5,455 nt of DNA from JALWSI01 sp964569095 [NCBI: uncultured Aquificales bacterium] (GTDB lineage: Bacteria; Thermosulfidibacterota; Thermosulfidibacteria; Thermosulfidibacterales). This document shows, piece by piece, positions 1 through 5,455 of the stretch. The stretch spans positions 1 to 5,455 of the forward strand of contig CAZMTB010000141.1 of NCBI GenBank assembly GCA_964569095.1, read 5' to 3'. The notes beneath the pieces are model-generated. The model ran no database searches, was not told where the DNA came from, and worked only from the letters and a program-made list of their open reading frames with translations. How positions within the stretch are numbered: the stretch's first letter is position 1; the number at the start of each line of letters is the position of its first letter. Position numbers and translations under genes: made by a program.

Positions 1-1
1 G

Positions 2-3000
2 GGACTCCTTCTGGAGATGCCCCACGACTTCTTCAGCGAGATTGCCAGGGAGAAGGGCTTTGCCCTTCCCGAGGCTGGAGAGTACGGCGTTGGAATGATA
101 TTTCTCCCGTCGGTGGCTCCCCTGGCAGAGAGGTGCATAAACGCCATTGAGAAGACCGTAGAAGGCGAGGGTTGCGAGGTTTTGGGGTGGAGAAGAGTGC
201 CCGTGGACAACAGCAAGTTGGGGGTACTCTCAAAGATGAGCCAGCCAGACATACGGCAGGTCTTCATAGGTAGAGGGGCAGTAAGCAGAGACCACTTCGA
301 GAGAAAGCTCTATGTGATCAGGCGGCTGGTAGAGAAAGAGGTGGATAGTTGGAGCGACAGCGACTTCAGTCAGTTCTACGTGGCCAGCATGTCGAGCAAG
401 AAGGTCCTCTACAAGGGCATGCTAACGGGCACACAGCTACTAACCTTCTTCCCCGACCTTGCCCAGGAGAACTTCCGGTGCTCCTACGCGTTGGTACACC
501 AACGCTATAGCACCAACACCCTGCCCACTTGGAGCCTCGCCCAGCCCTTCAGGTTTCTCGCCCACAACGGCGAGATCAACACCTTGCGGGGAAACATCAA
601 TCGCATGAGGGCACGGGAGGCCATACTGGAGTCTCCCCTATTCGGCGACGACATCGAAAAGATTAAGCACATCATCAACGAAGAGGGCAGCGACTCTGCC
701 ATCGTTGACAACATGCTCGAGCTGCTGGTGCTTGGAGGCAGAAGTCTCCCCCACGCAGTGATGATGATGATCCCAGAGGCATGGGGTAAGAGGTTCCACA
801 TGAGCCGCGACAAGAGGGCATTCTACGAGTACCACTCTGCTTTCATGGAGCCCTGGGACGGACCAGCAGCCCTGGCCTTCACGGACGGCAGGTACATAGG
901 AGCCAACCTGGACAGAAACGGGCTTCGCCCTGCCCGCTACACGGTGACGAGAGACGGGCTGGTGATCATGGCATCAGAGGCAGGGGTGCTCGAGATCCCC
1001 CCAGAGAGAGTGCTGCGCAAAGGGAGGCTGCAACCCGGCAAGATGCTGCTGGTAGACCTGAAACAGCACAGAATAATTCCGGACAACGAGATAAAGGCCA
1101 AAATATCTCGCCAAAAGCCCTACCGCCGCTGGTTGAAGGACAACAGAATAGAGCTAAGGGGACTCTTCATGCCCTCTGAGGTGCCAAAAGAGGATCCCCA
1201 GGAACTCCTGATCAAGCAGCACGCCTTTGGCTACACCGACGAGGAGTGCAAGATGATACTCTCTCCCATGGCCTCCCGTGGCCAAGAACCGGTAGGTTCC
1301 ATGGGTAACGACGCCGCCCTGGCGGTACTCTCTAACAAGCCCCAGTTGCTCTACCTCTACTTTAAGCAACTGTTTGCCCAGGTCACAAATCCGCCAATAG
1401 ACCCCTTGAGGGAAGAGCTGGTGATGTCCCTTATGAGCTTTGTGGGGAAAGAGAGAAACATTCTGGACGAAACCCCCGAACACTGCAGGATGTTGAAGCT
1501 GAAGCACCCCATCCTGAGTCCAGAAGATCTGTTAAGGATCAAGGCCAGTGGCCACCCCGATTTGATCACCCGCGAAATAGACATCCTCTTTCCAGCCGAC
1601 GGCGACGGCAAGGCCCTGGAAGATGCCCTGGAAGAGGTGTTCAAGAAGGCGGAGGAGCACATCGCCGAAGGAGCCACCATCTTAGTGCTAACCGACAAGA
1701 GAATAGACAAGGACCATGCCCCCATACCCGCCCTGCTTGCGACCTCTGGGCTGCACCACCACCTAATCAGGAAAGGATTGAGAACCCATGCCAGCATCAT
1801 CGTGGAGACGGGAGAGGCAAGGGAGATCATGCACTTCGCCCTCCTCATCGGTTACGGAGCCAGCGCCATCTGCCCCTACACCGCAATCTCCACCATCAGG
1901 GCCATGGCTGAAGAGGGACTACTGGAGAAGAAGGTGACCCCAGAAGAGGCCATGGATGCCTACATAACCGCCATAAAGAAAGGACTCTTCAAGACCTTTA
2001 GCCGCATGGGAATATCCACATTGCGCAGCTACTTTGCGGCCCAGATCTTCGAGTCCATAGGGCTGAACAGAGACGTGATAGAGAAGTACTTCACCAAAAC
2101 CCCTTCAAGAATAGGGGGAATAGGGCTGGACGAGATCGCCAAAGAGACCCTGAAGCGCCACAAGAAGGCATTTCCCGACCGGGGGAATCCCCCAAAGCTG
2201 CTGGACGCCGGGGGATTCTACCACATCAGAATGGGAGGGGAGAAACACCTCTGGTCTCCCGAGGCAATCTACAAGCTACAGTATGCAACCCGCATAGGCA
2301 GCTACAAGGAGTTCAAGGAGTTCACGTCCATATGCAACGACATCTCTGAGGGCTACTCCACCCTTAGAAGCCTATTCAAGTTCAGGAAGGGGAATCCCAT
2401 TCCCATAGACGAGGTGGAGCCAGTAGAGTCAATAGTGAAACGCTTCTATACCGCCGCCATGTCCTTCGGTTCCATCAGCAGGGAATGCCACGAGGCCATC
2501 GCCATTGCAATGAACCGCCTCGGCGCCCACAGCAACTCCGGCGAGGGGGGAGAAGACCCTGCCAGGTACAAGCCCATGGAGAACGGAGACTGGGCCATAT
2601 CCAAGGTTAAACAGGTGGCATCGGGACGCTTCGGAGTCACCATAGAGTATCTGGTGAACTGCGACGAGCTCCAGATCAAGATCGCCCAAGGGGCAAAGCC
2701 AGGTGAAGGTGGACAGCTTCCGGGACACAAGGTGAGCGAAGAGATAGCACGGGTCAGGTACACCACGCCGGGGGTAACCCTCATCTCGCCCCCTCCACAC
2801 CACGACATCTACTCCATCGAGGACCTGGCACAGCTCATATTCGACCTGAAGATGGCCAATCCCCAGGCAAGGGTCTCGGTGAAGCTGGTATCGGAGGTGG
2901 GAGTGGGAACCATCGCCTCCGGTGTGGCAAAGGCCAAAGCAGACATGGTGCTCATCTCGGGATACGACGGAGGAACGGGGGCATCCCCCCTAACCTCCAT

Positions 3001-4363
3001 TAAACACGCTGGGCTTCCCTGGGAGCTTGGCCTCGCCGAAACCCAGCAGTCTCTGGTGCAAAACTGTTTAAGACACTACATCAGGGTACAGGTGGACGGG
3101 CTTATACGCACTGGTCGAGACGTGGTAGTGGGAGCCCTGCTTGGGGCAGAGGAGTTCGGCTTTGGAACCCTGGCCCTGGTGGTGATGGGCTGCGTGATGA
3201 TGCGCAAGTGCCACATGAACACCTGCCCCGTGGGAATAGCCTGTCAGGACCCGGTGCTCAGGGCAAGGTTCAGAGGCAAACCCGAATACCTGGTCAACTA
3301 CTTCAGGTTCCTGGCCCAAGAGGTAAGAGAGTACATGGCAGAGCTGGGCTTCAGAACCTTTGACGAGATGGTCGGCAGGAGCGACATGCTCGAGATGCAG
3401 GAGGCCATAGACCACTGGAAGGCCCATGGGGTGGATCTATCTGCCATACTAACCCCTGCAAAGCCCACAGAGATGACCTCTATTCTCTGCACGGTGGGTC
3501 AGGAGAAGAACTACGAAGGGGTATTAGACTTCGAGCTGATCGAGAAGGCAAAACCCGCCATAGAACGGGGCGAGCCGGTTAAGATTGAGATGCCCATTCG
3601 CAATGTGAACCGCACCGTCTGCACCATGCTGAGCGGAGAGATAGCCAAACGCTACGGATACGAGGGTCTTCCCGACGGAACCATAGACATCACCTTCAGA
3701 GGCTCTGCGGGGCAGAGCTTCGGCGCCTTCCTGGCCAACGGCATAAACATACGGCTGGAAGGAGACGCAAACGACTACCTCGCCAAGGGTATGTCAGGAG
3801 GTAGAATAGTGGTGGTGCCTCCAAAAGGCTCCCGGTTCATACCCCACGAGAACGTGATTGCAGGAAACGTGATACTCTACGGGGCCACAGGGGGTGAACT
3901 CTACCTATACGGCATAGCCGGAGAGCGCTTCGCCATCAGGAACAGCGGCGCCAAGGCGGTTGTTGAGGGGGTGGGAGACCACGGCTGCGAGTACATGACA
4001 GGGGGAGTGGTAGTGGTACTGGGACCCACCGGCAACAACTTCGCAGCAGGTATGAGTGGTGGGGTGGCCTACGTTTACGACGAGAGTCAGCTCTTCGACA
4101 CCAGGTGTAACCTCGACATGGTGGACCTGGAGAGCGTGTGGACCAAAGAGGACAAGTGGGAACTATACAACCTGATCGAGAAGCACTACCGGTACACAAA
4201 CAGCCTCACCGCAAAGACCATCCTGGAGAACTGGGAAGAGAGAATACCGCTCTTCGTAAAGGTGATGCCAATAGACTACAAGAAGGTTCTCGAACGAATG
4301 CGCATGGAGGAGGACGTGGACGACGAGACCGTCACCGTAACCGAGGAGGTCTACAATGGGTAA
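2..4363 (+). CDS. gltB: Glutamate synthase large (alpha) subunit, 5'-truncated by the window
   Basis: Glutamate synthase alpha chain, a cytoplasmic enzyme. It hydrolyses glutamine, channels the ammonia to an FMN site and, with electrons from GltD, converts 2-oxoglutarate to glutamate. The frame is open from base 2 and reads GLLLE before the ATG at 17, matching the family's GAGI..IPHDFF stretch, so that ATG is internal. The true start and the N-terminal catalytic Cys of the class II amidotransferase domain lie upstream, probably some 60-75 residues away. Domains in order: amidotransferase (to about 1120; HQRYSTN at 497, [11 protein letters not shown] at 563, PEAW at 773, [10 protein letters not shown] at 911); central domain (about 1200-2080); FMN/2-oxoglutarate barrel (about 2230-3430; [10 protein letters not shown] near 2696, Lys at 2882, [10 protein letters not shown] at 2960, AETQQ near 3035); [3Fe-4S] cysteines at 3191, 3209 and 3224 (C-x5-C-x4-C); GXGXG beta-helix (about 3570-4150). 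The 1453 codons present plus the missing start fit the usual length of about 1500. No frameshift is seen. Identification is very secure. Confidence 0.98.
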   Translation, partial: GLLLEMPHDFFSEIAREKGFALPEAGEYGVGMIFLPSVAPLAERCINAIEKTVEGEGCEVLGWRRVPVDNSKLGVLSKMSQPDIRQVFIGRGAVSRDHFERKLYVIRRLVEKEVDSWSDSDFSQFYVASMSSKKVLYKGMLTGTQLLTFFPDLAQENFRCSYALVHQRYSTNTLPTWSLAQPFRFLAHNGEINTLRGNINRMRAREAILESPLFGDDIEKIKHIINEEGSDSAIVDNMLELLVLGGRSLPHAVMMMIPEAWGKRFHMSRDKRAFYEYHSAFMEPWDGPAALAFTDGRYIGANLDRNGLRPARYTVTRDGLVIMASEAGVLEIPPERVLRKGRLQPGKMLLVDLKQHRIIPDNEIKAKISRQKPYRRWLKDNRIELRGLFMPSEVPKEDPQELLIKQHAFGYTDEECKMILSPMASRGQEPVGSMGNDAALAVLSNKPQLLYLYFKQLFAQVTNPPIDPLREELVMSLMSFVGKERNILDETPEHCRMLKLKHPILSPEDLLRIKASGHPDLITREIDILFPADGDGKALEDALEEVFKKAEEHIAEGATILVLTDKRIDKDHAPIPALLATSGLHHHLIRKGLRTHASIIVETGEAREIMHFALLIGYGASAICPYTAISTIRAMAEEGLLEKKVTPEEAMDAYITAIKKGLFKTFSRMGISTLRSYFAAQIFESIGLNRDVIEKYFTKTPSRIGGIGLDEIAKETLKRHKKAFPDRGNPPKLLDAGGFYHIRMGGEKHLWSPEAIYKLQYATRIGSYKEFKEFTSICNDISEGYSTLRSLFKFRKGNPIPIDEVEPVESIVKRFYTAAMSFGSISRECHEAIAIAMNRLGAHSNSGEGGEDPARYKPMENGDWAISKVKQVASGRFGVTIEYLVNCDELQIKIAQGAKPGEGGQLPGHKVSEEIARVRYTTPGVTLISPPPHHDIYSIEDLAQLIFDLKMANPQARVSVKLVSEVGVGTIASGVAKAKADMVLISGYDGGTGASPLTSIKHAGLPWELGLAETQQSLVQNCLRHYIRVQVDGLIRTGRDVVVGALLGAEEFGFGTLALVVMGCVMMRKCHMNTCPVGIACQDPVLRARFRGKPEYLVNYFRFLAQEVREYMAELGFRTFDEMVGRSDMLEMQEAIDHWKAHGVDLSAILTPAKPTEMTSILCTVGQEKNYEGVLDFELIEKAKPAIERGEPVKIEMPIRNVNRTVCTMLSGEIAKRYGYEGLPDGTIDITFRGSAGQSFGAFLANGINIRLEGDANDYLAKGMSGGRIVVVPPKGSRFIPHENVIAGNVILYGATGGELYLYGIAGERFAIRNSGAKAVVEGVGDHGCEYMTGGVVVVLGPTGNNFAAGMSGGVAYVYDESQLFDTRCNLDMVDLESVWTKEDKWELYNLIEKHYRYTNSLTAKTILENWEERIPLFVKVMPIDYKKVLERMRMEEDVDDETVTVTEEVYNG
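4343..4350 (+). promoter_or_regulatory. Ribosome binding site of gltD, inside gltB
   Basis: GAGGAGGT is a strong Shine-Dalgarno match lying five bases before the gltD ATG at 4356. It is also coding sequence for the last residues of GltB (EEV). The good match and spacing support ATG 4356 as the gltD start. The site lies within translated gltB, so ribosomes finishing gltB would expose or reuse it. This suggests translational coupling that helps keep the two subunits in balance; the coupling is inferred, not shown. Confidence 0.85.
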
Positions 4364-5455
4364 GCCCACAGGATTCCTAGAGTACGAACGCAAGGATCCT
4401 CCCAAGAGACCCGTAGAGGAGAGGGTGAAGGACTTCAGGGAGGTTGAACAGCTACTTCCCGTGGAAGAGCTCGAGATCCAGGCAGCCCGGTGCATGGACT
4501 GCGGGGTCCCATACTGCCACAGCTTTGGGTGTCCGCTAAGCAACCGCATACCAGACTGGAACGACATGGTTTACAGGGGACTATGGAGACGGGCACTGGA
4601 CCTCCTCCACTCCACCAACAACCTGCCCGAGATAACCGGCCGGGTGTGCCCCAATCCCTGCGAGGCGGCGTGCACTCTCTCAATCAACCAGCCTCCCGTA
4701 ACCATCAGGCACATTGAGCTACAGATAGTTGAGAGAGGATGGAAAGAGGGCTGGATCGTACCAGAGCCACCTCCGTTCAGAACCGGCAAGAGGGTGGCAA
4801 TAATAGGCTCTGGTCCCGCTGGACTGGCGGCCTCACAGCAATTGGCCCGGGCGGGTCACGAGGCGGTGCTGTTCGAAAAGTCCAATCGCATAGGCGGAAT
4901 CCTTCGTTACGGTATCCCCGACTTCAAGCTGGAAAAGTGGGTGATAGACCGCCGAATGGAGCAGATGCAGCAGGAAGGGGTGATCTTCGAGACCGAGGTG
5001 GAAGCAGGGGTAGACCTCTCAACCCACTACCTTAGTCGAAGCTTCGACGCCGTGGTGCTGACCACGGGAGCCGGCGTGCCCAGAGACCTGAAGATTCCAG
5101 GGAGGGAACTGAAAGGCATACACTTCGCCATGGAGTTTCTGGTGCAACAGAACCGCCGGGTGGCGGGAGACCCCATTCCCGCCGAAGAGGAGATACTGGC
5201 AAAGGAGAAGAGGGTTGTGGTGATAGGAGGCGGAGACACCGGAGCCGACTGCGTGGGAACGAGTCGTCGCCAGGGGGCAAAGAGCATCGTGCAGATAGAG
5301 CTGCTTCCAGAGCCCCCGAAGGAACGCCCCGTGAACAACCCTTGGCCTACCTGGCCCCAGATACTTCGCACCTCCTCGTCCCACGAGGAGGGATGCGAAA
5401 GGATGTGGAGCATACTGACAAAAGAGTTCATAGGCGACGAGAAGGGCAATGTTAA
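4356..5455 (+). CDS. gltD: Glutamate synthase small (beta) subunit, 3'-truncated by the window
   Basis: Beta chain of glutamate synthase. It oxidises NAD(P)H on FAD and passes electrons through iron-sulfur clusters to the FMN of GltB; similar modules serve other reductases. The first 366 residues are visible, from ATG 4356 with no stop before the window end. The family is usually about 470-490 residues, so roughly the last 100-130 are missing. The N-terminal cluster domain has cysteines at residues 46, 49, 54 and 59 ([10 protein letters not shown], then FGCP) and at 98, 102 and 106 ([12 protein letters not shown]), the usual ligands for two [4Fe-4S] clusters. The FAD Rossmann motif GSGPAG is at 151-156, GIPDFKLEK at 186-194, and the NAD(P)H Rossmann motif [11 protein letters not shown] at 291-301. 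The conserved TSSSHEEG stretch is at 339-346. The gene overlaps the end of gltB by 8 bases and has a strong ribosome binding site. The GltB-adjacent position and matching motifs favour GltD over stand-alone paralogues such as NfnB-like or dihydropyrimidine dehydrogenase subunits. Confidence 0.97.
   Translation, partial: MGKPTGFLEYERKDPPKRPVEERVKDFREVEQLLPVEELEIQAARCMDCGVPYCHSFGCPLSNRIPDWNDMVYRGLWRRALDLLHSTNNLPEITGRVCPNPCEAACTLSINQPPVTIRHIELQIVERGWKEGWIVPEPPPFRTGKRVAIIGSGPAGLAASQQLARAGHEAVLFEKSNRIGGILRYGIPDFKLEKWVIDRRMEQMQQEGVIFETEVEAGVDLSTHYLSRSFDAVVLTTGAGVPRDLKIPGRELKGIHFAMEFLVQQNRRVAGDPIPAEEEILAKEKRVVVIGGGDTGADCVGTSRRQGAKSIVQIELLPEPPKERPVNNPWPTWPQILRTSSSHEEGCERMWSILTKEFIGDEKGNV
5365..5399 (+). 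repeat. Inverted repeat able to form a long hairpin within gltD
   Basis: The left arm is TTCGCA followed by CCTCCTCGT (5365-5379), the loop is CCC (5380-5382), and the right arm is ACGAGGAGG (5383-5391), a two-base bulge GA (5392-5393), then TGCGAA (5394-5399). All 15 pairs are Watson-Crick, with the inner 9 uninterrupted. It encodes the conserved [12 protein letters not shown] region of GltD. There is no T-run after it and it sits mid-gene, so it is not a typical intrinsic terminator. Whether it folds or has a function is unknown. Base pairing is seen directly; any role is speculation. Confidence 0.6.

Noticed and set aside
488-505. Interrupted palindrome GCGTTGGT-AC-ACCAACGC inside gltB.
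   Set aside because: An 8-bp dyad with a short gap is expected about once by chance in a window this size, and the bases encode a conserved part of the amidotransferase domain (YALVHQRYS).
1266-1305. CCCATGG and CCATGGG arms flanking a smaller GGCC pair in gltB.
   Set aside because: The arms are only 7 bases with a long loop, fall within conserved coding sequence, and have no associated signal.
505-3492. Several long open frames on the minus strand across gltB.
   Set aside because: They lie opposite a fully conserved gene, have low-complexity or unrecognisable translations, and show no ribosome binding sites or family motifs. They are by-products of the GC-rich coding strand.
4138-5035. Other plus-strand open frames at 4138-4380, 4490-4717 and 4739-5035.
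   Set aside because: They are out of frame with gltB or gltD, which carry clear family motifs over the same bases; their translations resemble no protein family.
5365-5399. The gltD hairpin as an intrinsic transcription terminator.
   Set aside because: No run of T follows the stem and the gltD reading frame continues through it to the window end with conserved residues on both sides.
4163-5449. Minus-strand open frames opposite the gltB end and gltD.
   Set aside because: Same reasoning: they shadow a gene with intact iron-sulfur, FAD and NAD(P)H motifs and have no independent support.

Overview
The window holds one two-gene locus on the + strand: gltB and gltD, the large (alpha) and small (beta) subunits of bacterial glutamate synthase (GOGAT). 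Both genes are cut by the window edges. gltB enters already in frame at base 2 and stops at 4363. gltD starts at 4356, inside the last codons of gltB, and is still open at base 5455. No other gene, tRNA, rRNA, mobile element or CRISPR array can be supported, and there is no intergenic stretch at all.

The two products work as one enzyme. GltB hydrolyses glutamine and passes the ammonia internally to an FMN site, where 2-oxoglutarate is aminated and reduced to glutamate. GltD supplies electrons from NAD(P)H through FAD and iron-sulfur clusters. With glutamine synthetase this forms the GS-GOGAT ammonium assimilation route. Every cofactor and catalytic motif I looked for inside the window is present. 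The exception is the N-terminal catalytic cysteine of GltB, which lies upstream of the window.

The separate GltB and GltD chains and the Shine-Dalgarno sequence point to a bacterium. GC content looks like the mid to high fifties percent by eye. Even so, ATA is the commonest isoleucine codon in gltD and AGA/AGG arginine codons are frequent in both genes. That pattern is common in thermophilic and some anaerobic bacterial lineages, but the sequence alone does not fix the phylum.

This is ordinary core metabolism, and I see no new system here. The feature most worth a second look is a long, nearly perfect hairpin inside gltD (5365-5399). Lesser points are the tight gltB/gltD overlap with a strong ribosome binding site, and small variations around two cysteine clusters.
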